A stretch of DNA of 64,000 nucleotides from UBA685 sp049890115 (GCA_049890115.1 JBMHCC010000016.1:1-64000); one strand, 5' to 3'. Positions 1 to 7,942 are shown, counted from the first letter of the stretch. Program-made: numbers and translations. The notes: generated from the letters alone by a model not told the origin.

Positions 1-240
1 ATTTCTGGCTGGGTGCTAATTAATGCAGAGGCTAATAAAGAAGAAGCCGCTATTGCTGTTATCAAAGAAATGCCAGAATTTACACGCCTTCACACCACAA
101 ATGGCAAGTGGGATTTGGCAGCCGAAATACAGACAAACACATTAGAGGAATTTGATGCCGCTATATCACGATTAAGACAGGTGAAGGGCATCACAGAAAC
201 TGAAACATCATTGCTTCTTAGTTCACGGATTGGATTATGA
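1..240 (+). CDS. Lrp/AsnC ligand-binding (RAM) domain protein, 5' end cut by window
   Basis: The frame is open from the first base and ends with TGA at 238-240, giving 79 visible residues. They look like the effector-binding RAM domain of Lrp/AsnC proteins: a first strand (WVLINAEA), a helix, then the G-K-W-D-L-A-A-E-I strand and the LEEFDAAISRLRQVKGI helix, ending in a strand with TETS. The visible part is about the size of a whole RAM domain. The gene is therefore either a stand-alone RAM protein lacking only its first residues or the C-terminal half of a full regulator whose HTH lies outside the window. Such domains bind small molecules, often amino acids, at oligomer interfaces. No target can be inferred here. 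Confidence 0.7.
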   Translation: MSGWVLINAEANKEEAAIAVIKEMPEFTRLHTTNGKWDLAAEIQTNTLEEFDAAISRLRQVKGITETETSLLLSSRIGL

Positions 241-592
241 CGCTGTTTTGTTTCCCAAAAACAATCAATCAATTCAGAACACATACTCTTCGTTATGCGA
301 TCTGAAACCATAAGGCTATTAATGATATTTAGGCTCACTGTATTTCTGCTCTTACTTTCCCTCTCGTTTCATGCACACGCGCTGACTTTTAAATCAGGAG
401 AAACGATTAGCACATCTTCTGGGGTAAGCTGGGACATTTTATCAATCCTGAGCTGAGTAAGATCCCGCTCATGCCAACATTATGCCGACAATGAAGTGAA
501 ATCATAACGCATCATGTTTCTCAGATTGCAGGGTAGAGGCAGCCTAGCTCAGCCATGATGTTTGCTAAACCCTACAATTCATCCCCGAGAAA
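241..592. other. gene-poor gap with a truncated gene remnant
   Basis: There is no intact gene between the Lrp-type gene and the leftward lyase-like gene. The only recognisable content is the short signal-peptide remnant at 322-456 on the plus strand. The rest (457-592) has no convincing coding frame and no clear terminator. Confidence 0.5.
322..456 (+). pseudogene. truncated remnant: signal peptide plus LTFKSGE start of a lyase-like paralogue
   Basis: A 44-codon frame starts with ATG at 322 and stops with TGA at 454-456. It begins MIFRLTVFLLLLSLSFHAHA followed by LTFKSGETIS. This closely matches the N-terminus of the exported protein encoded on the opposite strand at 593-2644 (MLRLSVFLLFMALSSHASA, then LTFKSGENIV). 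The similarity ends soon after the signal peptide and the frame is too short to be that protein. I read it as the leftover 5' end of a second, oppositely oriented copy of the gene. DNA similarity is visibly lower than the protein match, so the copy is not recent. A very short exported peptide remains possible. Confidence 0.6.
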
Positions 593-2644
593 TCATGGTC
601 TGAGAGACTCAAAATCAATGTTGTTAGCCGCATATGTTAGCAACCCAATTAATTTCATAATTTCTGGTGAGGTAACATTTTCGGCAACACATTCAAATTG
701 CTCATTCAGTTCTGGCCAATTTGTCTTGATGGGAAGTTCAAGATCATAAAATACGTTATCCTCAACATATTTTCCGCATTTACCGAAGACTAATGTCCAA
801 TCGTCTCTAACTGCTTCGTTTTCTTCAAACAGGTCTTCCATCCAGAACCTGACCGTTAATTCATCAGAGGACTTCCAAAATGTTATAGCCTTTCGGTCCA
901 ATTTAAAATCAAGATCGCGCAAAGTTTGAAACTCAATCCTATATCTTTCTGACCCTCCTGCTTTGTTTGGCGGCCTGTAGTCTTTCAAAATAGGGCTTGC
1001 GAGTTTAATTGTTGATGGATCAATTTTACTGTATTGGCCATTGATTTGTTTCATGATCCCAAGCTTCTTGAGTGCCGGCGGCAAACTATCAATCATTTTT
1101 GCAAAAAGGACGCCTTTTCGCTCTTCCAGATATGCAGCTCTAATATCAGGATTTTTGAGTATGATTGAAGCCTCATAGGCAATCCCGCTTTGCTTGGTAA
1201 AAAGCCATTTATTTGTCCGGTCATAGTTTACAAGCGCGTCTATCAATCTGCCTTCATCTGAATGGGCTAAATATGGCGCGAAAGATAATGCAGTGAACTG
1301 ACCACCATATTTTGTACCAGCCTCTTGAGTGCGTCGCTTTTTATCTTCGCCGCAACCTTCCCACATACTATCTACTGTGTATTTATTAATTTTTTCCCAA
1401 TTGCCAACGAGTGACAAAGAATATTCAACGGCCTGTGCGGGTGTGCCGCGGTTAAAGGATGAATGAGACCATAATGGCTGACCTATTTGTGACCAAAGAT
1501 ATAGATAGTCTGACATGAATTGTGATGCCCAAATGTTGTAAAAAGCAGCTGTACAACCTCTCAAGCTATCAGCGGCATTGCTACCGTCCTTACGTATGCC
1601 TGACATATAGCGGTGAAAGGCGATATATGACATGTCAATCAGTTGTTTGTCTTTGGCGAAGATACCAGCTCTTAATAAGGCCTGAGCTTGCAAGATGCCG
1701 CCATTTTGGCAAACCTCTGTTCTTCTTTCGTAATTTGTGTGTTTAATTTCGCATTTAATAGGTAGTCGGCTGTATTTTTGTTTTCTGTCAGCTGGAAACA
1801 TTTCCAGAACTCTATTTTTTGCCCACTTCTTTGCCTTGGACATATAGGCATCGTCCCAATTAAAATCATGATGCAAAATCTCAATGGCAATTAATATCTT
1901 ATTTATACTGAGTGCGTATCCGAAGAACGCTCCACCAAATTCATCCTGTTTATGTGGCGTATCACTATCAATCCAATTTTCCAGCGCCTCTTTAACGGAT
2001 TTGTTAATATTTTTGTCAAACAAAGCTTTGTAAATTATTTGATTGAAACCATCCTGACAGACCACAAACCCGTCAGTTAACGATCCCTCTTTCCAACTTA
2101 TCGAACCATCCAAATTTTTTGACTGATTTTCATAGATAGTGGCAACTTGAGGATACCAATCCAAACAAAACTCTTCTCTTTCATCACCATTAGACAATAT
2201 GTCATTAAATGCAGGATTTAGTTCAGAGAAAACCTTATATGTCTGCTTGGCATTGCCAAATGTTTCAATATCTCCCTCTAACGAATATTTGGGAATTATG
2301 ACGTCATAGTTGTTCTGATACCCCCGCATAAACCGAAAAGCCTCATCTGCAGTTTTTTGTTTCCAATTATCTGAAACCTTGTCTACCTGCAGACAATCAA
2401 GCTCCCTTTTTTTCATTTCATTAAAAGTGGGCACCGTATCCAAAAACTTTAGGCTTTCGCATAACTCTTCATCTGTCAGATCTGAAGCTTTTCGTTCTTG
2501 TGTAACCACGTCTATGAGTAATTGTATTGGACGTTTTGTATTATCATTTTCACTGGAAACAATATTCTCACCAGATTTAAAGGTTAGTGCGGATGCGTGA
2601 GATGACAGCGCCATGAATAATAGAAAAACAGATAATCTTAACAT
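593..2644 (-). CDS. large exported protein with alginate-lyase-like helical domain
   Basis: About 683 residues. The start is taken at the ATG at 2644; a GTG lies one codon upstream. Residues 1-19 form a signal peptide (hydrophobic core LSVFLLFMAL, cleavage likely after SHASA), so the protein should be exported to the periplasm or outside. Residues about 310-395 (N-G-G-I-L-Q-A-Q-A-L-L, the F-H-R-Y-M-S-G-I-R-K-D-G-S loop, then the A-A-F-Y-N-I-W-A helix) resemble the alpha/alpha-toroid core of alginate lyases, where NHxYW and RGxxALHYHxYAL segments line the active site. The match is weak and the canonical catalytic His/Tyr set is not clearly preserved. Several cysteines suggest disulphides. The C-terminal 150 residues look beta-rich. 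It stands alone, without polysaccharide transport or modifying genes nearby. Function unproven; a polysaccharide lyase or binding role is inference. Confidence 0.55.
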   Translation of the reverse strand: MLRLSVFLLFMALSSHASALTFKSGENIVSSENDNTKRPIQLLIDVVTQERKASDLTDEELCESLKFLDTVPTFNEMKKRELDCLQVDKVSDNWKQKTADEAFRFMRGYQNNYDVIIPKYSLEGDIETFGNAKQTYKVFSELNPAFNDILSNGDEREEFCLDWYPQVATIYENQSKNLDGSISWKEGSLTDGFVVCQDGFNQIIYKALFDKNINKSVKEALENWIDSDTPHKQDEFGGAFFGYALSINKILIAIEILHHDFNWDDAYMSKAKKWAKNRVLEMFPADRKQKYSRLPIKCEIKHTNYERRTEVCQNGGILQAQALLRAGIFAKDKQLIDMSYIAFHRYMSGIRKDGSNAADSLRGCTAAFYNIWASQFMSDYLYLWSQIGQPLWSHSSFNRGTPAQAVEYSLSLVGNWEKINKYTVDSMWEGCGEDKKRRTQEAGTKYGGQFTALSFAPYLAHSDEGRLIDALVNYDRTNKWLFTKQSGIAYEASIILKNPDIRAAYLEERKGVLFAKMIDSLPPALKKLGIMKQINGQYSKIDPSTIKLASPILKDYRPPNKAGGSERYRIEFQTLRDLDFKLDRKAITFWKSSDELTVRFWMEDLFEENEAVRDDWTLVFGKCGKYVEDNVFYDLELPIKTNWPELNEQFECVAENVTSPEIMKLIGLLTYAANNIDFESLRP

Positions 2645-2703
2645 CACTATGCCTTCACTAAATTAGTATCCGATCTATTAGTTTTCACTATTTATGAGAC
2701 ATT

Positions 2704-2767
2704 TGCAAATTAACTTTCTCAGCCATCTCCTGAAGCGCCTCTATGAAACTCTCAGAGCTCGATTTGC
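2704..2767. repeat. diverged 64-bp direct repeat, copy 1
   Basis: This segment aligns without gaps to 3213-3276 with about 46 of 64 positions identical. Read on the minus strand it encodes KSSSESFIEALQEMAEKVNL, against KSNSQSFIAALEEVAYRVNL in copy 2. Several differences are synonymous in this frame (for example TCG/AGC, AGT/AGC, TTC/TTT, GTT/GTC, AAT/AAC). This suggests both are the tails of genes that once coded for protein. No intact gene joins it upstream. Confidence 0.6.
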
Positions 2768-2885
2768 AAATTAAACGCCCTGTTCTGATAGTCAAAATTT
2801 TTCATCCTTTTTGCACATACCTTGAAACATTCCAATAACGACATATTTTTTAGTAAGACCGGCTCTGTAGCAAACGGAGGCATAT

Positions 2886-3170
2886 ATGTTGCGGATAATA
2901 TATAATTCGATAATGAGACGGAAGTATAACCCACTAGCTAGCATTCCAAATGTGGCCACTGGTCACCTTATAATGCAAGTGCTCGCTTGGATGTGGTGTG
3001 TGGTCTTTTCAATGTGGGTAGGTTCAATATATATTTTTGGCATAACAGCCATAGCTCATGCAGTAGTAATCGCTGGTATCTTTATCACAGCTGTTACATT
3101 TTACACTGCGCGAAAATCTCCAGCGACTTTTAACGCAATTAAAAGTGGATTTGTGGTCACTAGACGCTAA
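2886..3170 (+). CDS. small hypothetical membrane protein
   Basis: 94 codons. The start is supported by a GGAGG Shine-Dalgarno at 2876-2880, five bases before the ATG. The product has a basic N-terminus (RRKYN), then two adjoining hydrophobic segments at about residues 28-50 (LIMQVLAWMWCVVFSMWVGS) and 52-71 (IFGITAIAHAVVIAGIFITA), and a basic tail. It is a probable two-pass inner-membrane protein with both ends in the cytoplasm. I do not recognise the family. It lies between the two copies of the 64-bp repeat, in a stretch with decayed genes, so it may be a recent or mobile acquisition. Confidence 0.55.
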   Translation: MLRIIYNSIMRRKYNPLASIPNVATGHLIMQVLAWMWCVVFSMWVGSIYIFGITAIAHAVVIAGIFITAVTFYTARKSPATFNAIKSGFVVTRR

Positions 3171-3212
3171 TACAAAATAGGTCGCAGAAGCAAAAACTAC
3201 TTCTATGCCTTT

Positions 3213-3276
3213 TGCAAGTTGACCCTGTAAGCTACCTCTTCAAGCGCCGCTATAAAGCTCTGAGAGTTGCTTTTGC
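3213..3276. repeat. diverged 64-bp direct repeat, copy 2
   Basis: Partner of 2704-2767, same orientation, 72% identical without gaps. It overlaps the 3' end of the broken phage-type gene at 3250-3513, whose reading frame differs from the one that shows synonymous changes between the copies. Together the copies flank the small membrane-protein gene. Confidence 0.6.
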
Positions 3277-3513
3277 GCGTTGTGGCAACTTCCCCACCCT
3301 TGGCTTGCCCCAACCACGCTCTAACAGCGCCTGCGCGGCTGTGCCACGAACTCTATCATCCTTGCCGTGGTGCATTAACTCAACCAGAGTGTCTAAAGCC
3401 TCGTTGGTATAAAACCGCCCCAGTTCAGCAAGCTTTTACTCATTGCGCGGCCTGCCTCCTGCATTCCCGCTGTGACCAGCCACAAAACGGCCAGATTTGT
3501 CTCTGATGTTAGG
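3250..3513 (-). pseudogene. broken phage-type small gene (GRF..SGN..GGRP / ALLERGWGKP)
   Basis: On the minus strand one frame reads RDKSGRFVAGHSGNAGGRP, then RNE and a TAA stop (3436-3438). The same frame continues KLAELGRFYTNEALDTLVEL and later TAAQALLERGWGKP, ending at TAG (3250-3252). The first part resembles the GRFxxGxSGNPxGRPxG N-terminal motif of small phage packaging-associated proteins. The second resembles the conserved ALxTLVEIM...ALLDRGWGKP ending of similar proteins. The internal stop, the lack of a start codon (a stop lies just upstream) and the short spacing between motifs mark it as a deletion-damaged remnant. The family link is from memory of the motifs and would need a profile search. 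Confidence 0.5.
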
Positions 3514-3521
3514 TTATAATT

Positions 3522-3923
3522 TCACAACTTATCTCTTCTTTTTGCATTATAAAAATAGCGGGATGCCCAAATTATCCCTACCAAAACGATTAAATCCAAG
3601 AGAATTGATAGGTATTTATGAAGGTCAAGTAGTTCAAAGATTATTTGATTAGAAATACCATGGAGTAATAGAGCAAATGTGATAACGAAGAGCATAAGAT
3701 TACCGTTCCAACTGACATTTCCAGAGAGCTTGCCAGTGTAGATAGCCATACCCACACGTATTGCAGTAGCAAAAGTTAAAAACAAAAAGAAATTTCCAAA
3801 CGCGGTATTTGCGCCGTCTATCTCCTCAGTATAATAGCGATTATGAAGAATTAAGGTTTCACCGAAATCAACATAAGTAACAATTCCCAAATTTGTTGCT
3901 ATTTCATTAGTGATAAAAGCCAT
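3522..3923 (-). CDS. hypothetical three-pass membrane protein
   Basis: 133 codons from the ATG at 3923. Hydrophobic segments are visible at roughly residues 43-60 (FGNFFLFLTFATAIRVGMA), 74-92 (NLMLFVITFALLLHGI) and 104-124 (YLSILLDLIVLVGIIWASRYF), followed by a basic tail (NAKRRDKL). This predicts an inner-membrane protein. No family recognised. It sits alone between the phage-type remnant and a 420-bp gap and is AT-rich, like the rest of this accessory stretch. It may or may not be expressed. Confidence 0.45.
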   Translation of the reverse strand: MAFITNEIATNLGIVTYVDFGETLILHNRYYTEEIDGANTAFGNFFLFLTFATAIRVGMAIYTGKLSGNVSWNGNLMLFVITFALLLHGISNQIIFELLDLHKYLSILLDLIVLVGIIWASRYFYNAKRRDKL

Positions 3924-4345
3924 CAAAATGAATGTAATTATGCCAAATGACCAAAGAAAAAAATTGGCGCATTATTTAACACCTAATAAAAATTTCTTAT
4001 AAACAATTAGTAATTTTACAACTACACAGGAACAAATATTGGACTGAATAGGTCGTTACGAGACCTCAAATTGCATTGTAATCTTTGGCACTCTACTCAC
4101 TCAAAGACCTATTTGTGTTTTCATGACCCTGATTACTATCCACTCTATCCAAAATTATCTGAATATAGTTCTGCTAGTATTAACCTTTTCAAGCAAGAGC
4201 AACCAGATATAGGGGTTCTGATTTGCATGCCTTTATTGGCAAAGCACTATTGCGTCTTAACACCAAATTACGACAAATCAAATAATAGATAGATTTTAGC
4301 AATCTCACAAAAAAATCTAAAACATTGAAATATATAAGAAAAAAT
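3924..4345. other. AT-rich gap before tRNA-Pro
   Basis: No gene is supported here. A 73-codon frame on the plus strand (4071-4292) has no ribosome binding site and no family resemblance. The stretch is AT-rich and borders the 3' end of tRNA-Pro. I looked for a second copy of the tRNA 3' end that would mark an attachment site and found none in the window. Confidence 0.5.
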
Positions 4346-4422
4346 TGGTCGGAGCGGCGGGATTTGAACCCACGGCCCCTACACCCCCAGTGTAGTGCGC
4401 TACCAGGCTGCGCTACGCTCCG
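4346..4422 (-). tRNA. tRNA-Pro (anticodon GGG)
   Basis: A 77-nt cloverleaf on the minus strand. The acceptor stem CGGAGCG pairs with CGCTCCG. The anticodon stem CTACA/TGTAG encloses the loop C-T-G-G-G-G-G, giving GGG at positions 34-36. The T arm has GTTCAAATC, the discriminator is A and the CCA end is encoded (4346-4348). Its 3' end faces the decayed accessory region. Confidence 0.93.
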
Positions 4423-4431
4423 ACATGGCCG

Positions 4432-4461
4432 AGTATAAAGGCCAGCCATGACAAAGATCAA
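4432..4461 (-). promoter_or_regulatory. likely promoter of tRNA-Pro
   Basis: On the minus strand TTGATC (4456-4461) and TATACT (4432-4437) are separated by 18 bases, close to the sigma-70 consensus and about 10 bases from the tRNA 5' end. An imperfect tandem duplication (GGCCAGCCATGACA / GGCCAGCCGTGACA) covers the spacer and the upstream region. Confidence 0.45.
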
Positions 4462-4587
4462 GGCCAGCCGTGACACATCAATCATCACACTCAAATCATA
4501 GCGCTCAAATCATCGCACTCATCAAAAAAGCAGGCCCGCTGATAGGCACCGCCATTCAATCTAGCAAAGGCAGCTTATCAATCAATG

Positions 4588-4962
4588 TTAGTTTTTTGTG
4601 ATCATCTGCCCCAAGCGTGCATCAAGCGCTATCAGCCTATCAAGTAGCTCATTGAGTGCATCTTGGCTTGGGTTATTGGTCATCTGACCTGTGCTAGGTG
4701 CTTGTGTGCTGCTGCTAGCTTTATTTTCTTTCAAGAATTTTTGCGCACCTTTGATGGTATAGCCATCGCGGTAAAGCAAATCACGTATATGTGTTAGCAA
4801 TGCCAGGTCAGTTGCCTTGTAATAGCGGCGTCCACCAGAGCGTTTCATCGGCTTTAATTGTGTGAATTTGGTTTCCCAAAAGCGCAATACATGAGCCGGC
4901 ACATCAAGCTGATCAGAAACTTCTGAGATGGTGCGATAGGCCCATTCTGCTTTATCAGACAT
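4588..4962 (-). CDS. MerR-family transcriptional regulator
   Basis: 124 residues. Residues about 10-80 form the winged helix-turn-helix of MerR proteins: YRTISEVSDQLDVPAHVLRF, WETKFTQLKP, then RRYY and the helix DLALLTHIRDLLYRDGYTI. The C-terminus is short and lacks metal-binding cysteines, unlike the metal-sensing MerR proteins. This small MerR-like gene directly after ihfA is a standard arrangement in alphaproteobacteria. It is the last gene of the yceD-plsX-fabH-ihfA set; the gap to ihfA is 11 bases. Its ligand and targets are unknown. Confidence 0.85.
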   Translation of the reverse strand: MSDKAEWAYRTISEVSDQLDVPAHVLRFWETKFTQLKPMKRSGGRRYYKATDLALLTHIRDLLYRDGYTIKGAQKFLKENKASSSTQAPSTGQMTNNPSQDALNELLDRLIALDARLGQMITKN

Positions 4963-4973
4963 CGTCGCCGCCT

Positions 4974-5267
4974 TTAACTGGCGTCATTCACGCGCTCGCG
5001 CATCTGGCTTGATGGCCTGAAAGTCAGGACACGGCGCGGCGTGATAACAGCTTCTTCACCACTTTTTGGGTTACGGCCAATGCGTGCCGTTTTCTTAGAT
5101 ACGGTAAAAGTGCCAAAAGATGATATCTTGACCTGCTCGCCATTTTCAAAGCATGTGGCCATTTCTTCAAGCACAGCTTCAACCAGATCACCTGATTCAT
5201 TGCGCGATAACCCAAGTTGGTTATGCACAGCATTTGCGATATCTTGGCGTGTGATGGTCTTACTCAT
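4974..5267 (-). CDS. ihfA: integration host factor alpha subunit
   Basis: 97 residues, the usual length for IHF-alpha. The sequence has the HU/IHF fold features: N-terminal helices TRQDIANAVHNQLGLSRNES, the signature KISSFGTFTVSKKTARIGRN, the DNA-intercalating region RNPKSGE and the tail RRVLTFRPSSQMRERVND. The KTARIGRNPKSGEE arm and position after fabH identify it as IhfA rather than HU. It forms a heterodimer with IhfB and bends DNA strongly at specific sites. The partner ihfB is not in this window, but a separate HU gene is (34482-34757). Confidence 0.93.
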   Translation of the reverse strand: MSKTITRQDIANAVHNQLGLSRNESGDLVEAVLEEMATCFENGEQVKISSFGTFTVSKKTARIGRNPKSGEEAVITPRRVLTFRPSSQMRERVNDAS

Positions 5268-5365
5268 AAGCTAATAGTAACAAGCACATACAAGATGGTC
5301 AATCATTTCGATATGAAGCATCTCTGCCAACTATCTATCAGGCGTGCCTAAACTACTAATAGCTG

Positions 5366-6343
5366 TTACTCAGGGCGGCCAAATCGTACCAAGGATGCAC
5401 CCCAGGCAAGGCCGCCACCAATCGCCTCTAATGCCAGCAAATCCCCTGATTTAATCCTGCCATCATGCACAGCTTCTGACAGGGCAAGCGGAATAGAAGC
5501 AGCAGAGGTATTAGCATGTTTATGCACTGTGCGAACGACCCTATCTTCTGATAGCCCCATTTTCTTCTGCATGCCATTAATAATACGCAGATTCGCTTGA
5601 TGTGGCACAAGCCAGTCAACAGCCTCTGCTGGAACATTGGCCGCCACAAGCACCTCATCCATCACAGAGGATAATTTTTCAACAGCATGGCGGAACACTT
5701 CTTTGCCTTCCATACGAACATGCCCCACATCACCTGTCGCTGAAGGCCCGCCATCAACATATAAAATATCGCGATAATTGCCATCAGAATGAAGCGCACT
5801 TGCTAAGATACCAAAATCATCAGAGGCTTCCTGACGCTCCAATATGACAGCCCCTGCCCCATCACCAAATAGCACACATGTAGCTCTATCTTCCCAATCA
5901 AGCAATTTAGTAAAGGATTCAGCACCAACCACCAAAGCTTTATTCGCTTTGCCAGCTTGCATCATCGATTCAGCAACGGTTAGCGCATAGATAAAACCAG
6001 CACAAACAGCCTGCACATCAAAAGCAAAGGCATTATGGGCGGCAAGCTTACGCTGAACCTTTGTTGCGGTTGACGGAAATGTATCATCTGGTGTGGTTGT
6101 TGCAATGACGATCAGCTCTAGGTCACTGGCACTAATGCCAGCATGAGATATCGCTTTTTCAGCTGCTGCAACTGCCAGATCAGAGGTCAGCTCTCCCTCA
6201 GCAACCATGTGACGTTGGGCGATGCCAGTTCGTTGCTTGATCCATTCATCAGAGGTATCAACCCAGCCAGATAATTCATCATTGCTGATCACGCGAGATG
6301 GCAGATAAGCGCCAACGCCTGTCATCAAAATACGCTCACCCAT
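5366..6343 (-). CDS. fabH: 3-oxoacyl-[acyl-carrier-protein] synthase III
   Basis: 325 residues from the chosen ATG at 6343, preceded by AGAGGAAG on the minus strand. That start overlaps the end of plsX by 8 bases, indicating translational coupling. FabH condenses acetyl-CoA with malonyl-ACP to begin fatty-acid synthesis in the cytoplasm. The thiolase-fold catalytic residues are visible: Cys in FDVQAVCAGFIYAL, His in WLVPHQANLRII, and Asn in HKHANTSAASIPLAL. It sits between plsX and ihfA, joining fatty-acid initiation to phospholipid synthesis. An upstream in-frame start would add 12 residues with no family support. Confidence 0.95.
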   Translation of the reverse strand: MGERILMTGVGAYLPSRVISNDELSGWVDTSDEWIKQRTGIAQRHMVAEGELTSDLAVAAAEKAISHAGISASDLELIVIATTTPDDTFPSTATKVQRKLAAHNAFAFDVQAVCAGFIYALTVAESMMQAGKANKALVVGAESFTKLLDWEDRATCVLFGDGAGAVILERQEASDDFGILASALHSDGNYRDILYVDGGPSATGDVGHVRMEGKEVFRHAVEKLSSVMDEVLVAANVPAEAVDWLVPHQANLRIINGMQKKMGLSEDRVVRTVHKHANTSAASIPLALSEAVHDGRIKSGDLLALEAIGGGLAWGASLVRFGRPE

Positions 6344-7379
6344 TTGCACTTGCTTCCTCTTTTTTGCGCAAAGCATCAAATTTTGCTAATGCCTGTTGCA
6401 CATCTGGCATAAAACCATGCTCTACCAAATCAGCAGCTACTTTAATGGCATTGGCATAGCCAATATCATCAGTGCCGCCATGTGATTTCACAGCAATGCC
6501 ATTTAACCCCAAAAATACAGCACCATTATGAACACGCGGGTCAAGACGATGGCGCATGCGCTTCATCGCCCCAGCAGCTAGCATATAGGCAAGCCGTGTA
6601 ATGAGTGATTCTTTAAAGGCACGCTTTAAAAAGGCAGAGATAAGCATTGATGTGCCCTCTGCTGTCTTCAGCGCCACATTGCCAGTAAAGCCATCAGTGA
6701 CAACCACATCTGTAAGGCCTTTGGTAATATCGGTGCCTTCGATAAAGCCGCTATAATTCATCTGATAGGCTGGATTTGATAAAATATCAGCAGCATCACG
6801 CAGATAATCATGACCTTTTTGATCTTCTTCACCTACATTCAACAGACCAATAGATGGTTGTGAAATCCCTAGGATTGAGCGGCTAAAAGCGGCGCCCATA
6901 ATACCAAACTGCACCAGATTTTCAGCATCACATTCAATATTGGCGCCCAAATCAAGCATACAGACCTGGCGTTCAACTGTTGGCAGAAAGGTTGCGATAG
7001 CTGGTCTTTTGACACCTTGCATGGGGCGCAATTGCAGCTTTGCCATAGCCATTAACGCACCAGTATTACCAGCTGATACAACAGCATCACAATTACCAGA
7101 TGCCACCTCGGCTATTGCCATCCACATTGAGGTAGTCTTACCACGACGCACCGCTTGCGATACATTATCGTCAGATTCTACCTTGTCATCTGTATGGATA
7201 ATATCTGAACCGCTAATCATGCTGGCACGACGCAACAAAGGTTTGATGCGCTTGCTATCCCCGATAAAAACAAATTCTAAATCAGGGTTTTTAGCTTTCG
7301 CGATATCAGCTCCTTTGATGACAATATGCGGCGCATCATCGCCGCCCATTGCATCAAGAGCAAGCCGCGTCTTACTCAC
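6336..7379 (-). CDS. plsX: phosphate acyltransferase PlsX
   Basis: 347 residues. PlsX converts acyl-ACP and phosphate to acyl-phosphate, the donor for the PlsY glycerol-3-phosphate acyltransferase at the membrane. The start LALDAMGGDDAPHIVIKGA is the family signature. Further matches are SAGNTGALMAMA, LDLGANIECDAENLVQFG, LLNVGEEDQKG, VVVTDGFTGNVALK and the C-terminal GLNGIAVKSHGGTDDIGYAN. It lies between yceD and fabH, as in most alphaproteobacteria. Confidence 0.96.
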   Translation of the reverse strand: MSKTRLALDAMGGDDAPHIVIKGADIAKAKNPDLEFVFIGDSKRIKPLLRRASMISGSDIIHTDDKVESDDNVSQAVRRGKTTSMWMAIAEVASGNCDAVVSAGNTGALMAMAKLQLRPMQGVKRPAIATFLPTVERQVCMLDLGANIECDAENLVQFGIMGAAFSRSILGISQPSIGLLNVGEEDQKGHDYLRDAADILSNPAYQMNYSGFIEGTDITKGLTDVVVTDGFTGNVALKTAEGTSMLISAFLKRAFKESLITRLAYMLAAGAMKRMRHRLDPRVHNGAVFLGLNGIAVKSHGGTDDIGYANAIKVAADLVEHGFMPDVQQALAKFDALRKKEEASANG

Positions 7380-7426
7380 AACACATCTCCTTCACCGAAT
7401 TGCATCTGTACCTTAAAGGCAAACCC

Positions 7427-7942
7427 TTATTTTTTCAAATGGATTAGCTTGGAAAAAGGGTTACGCTTTTCCACTTTTGGGCCAAATTCGAAATTATCTG
7501 GAGCATCATCACGCCTTGGATAGGGATTTGCGGCCAGAGCCAATGATTGAAACACAGCTTCTTTTATGGGAATTTTGCCATCAATCAACGGTTCAACAGC
7601 ACTGTCAGTCACGTCAATTTCGTCATTTTCATGATAATTGAGGACAAAACGTTCACTAATATCAGCATTGGCATGTTCTGCCACATCAGCACCAGTTGCT
7701 ACACAGCTTTGAATGATTTTTGCTGATATCTGACCTGTCACTTCCCAGCAATCTTTTGAAATCATCTTGATTTTCAGATGAAATTTACCAGCTGAGACGC
7801 GCACAAAAGAAAAGCGTTCTGCCATCACAAGACAATCATTTTCGGTTAAGCTGCCATCAAGCGAGACCGCTTTGCCGGCAACAATTGTCAAGGCGTCTAG
7901 CTCTTCTACCAGTTCATTTACTGTTTGCTGCTTATCTGACAT
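7427..7942 (-). CDS. YceD / DUF177 family protein
   Basis: 171 residues. DUF177 (YceD) proteins are linked to 23S rRNA maturation and to the plsX-fabH locus. The family cysteine region is visible in TGQISAKIIQSCVATGADVA, followed by the acidic strand region ERFVLNYHENDEIDVTDSAV. The end is PYPRRDDAPDNFEFG. In many bacteria rpmF follows directly; here there is no L32 gene between this gene and plsX, which is common in alphaproteobacteria. Its own biochemical role is not settled. Confidence 0.85.
   Translation of the reverse strand: MSDKQQTVNELVEELDALTIVAGKAVSLDGSLTENDCLVMAERFSFVRVSAGKFHLKIKMISKDCWEVTGQISAKIIQSCVATGADVAEHANADISERFVLNYHENDEIDVTDSAVEPLIDGKIPIKEAVFQSLALAANPYPRRDDAPDNFEFGPKVEKRNPFSKLIHLKK

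Noticed and set aside
2752..2934. 60-codon minus-strand frame upstream of repeat copy 1
   Set aside because: No start signal and no similarity; it crosses the control region of the small membrane-protein gene.
4071..4292. 73-codon plus-strand frame before tRNA-Pro
   Set aside because: No ribosome binding site, no family features and AT-rich random composition.
4346..4422. attachment-site duplicate of the tRNA-Pro 3' end in the accessory stretch
   Set aside because: No second copy of the tRNA 3' sequence was found at 1-4345.
4504..4587. terminator after merR
   Set aside because: A T tract is present on the minus strand, but the preceding GC-rich sequence does not form a convincing continuous stem.
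7380..7426. missing rpmF between yceD and plsX
   Set aside because: L32 is often encoded elsewhere in alphaproteobacteria, so this absence is not unusual.
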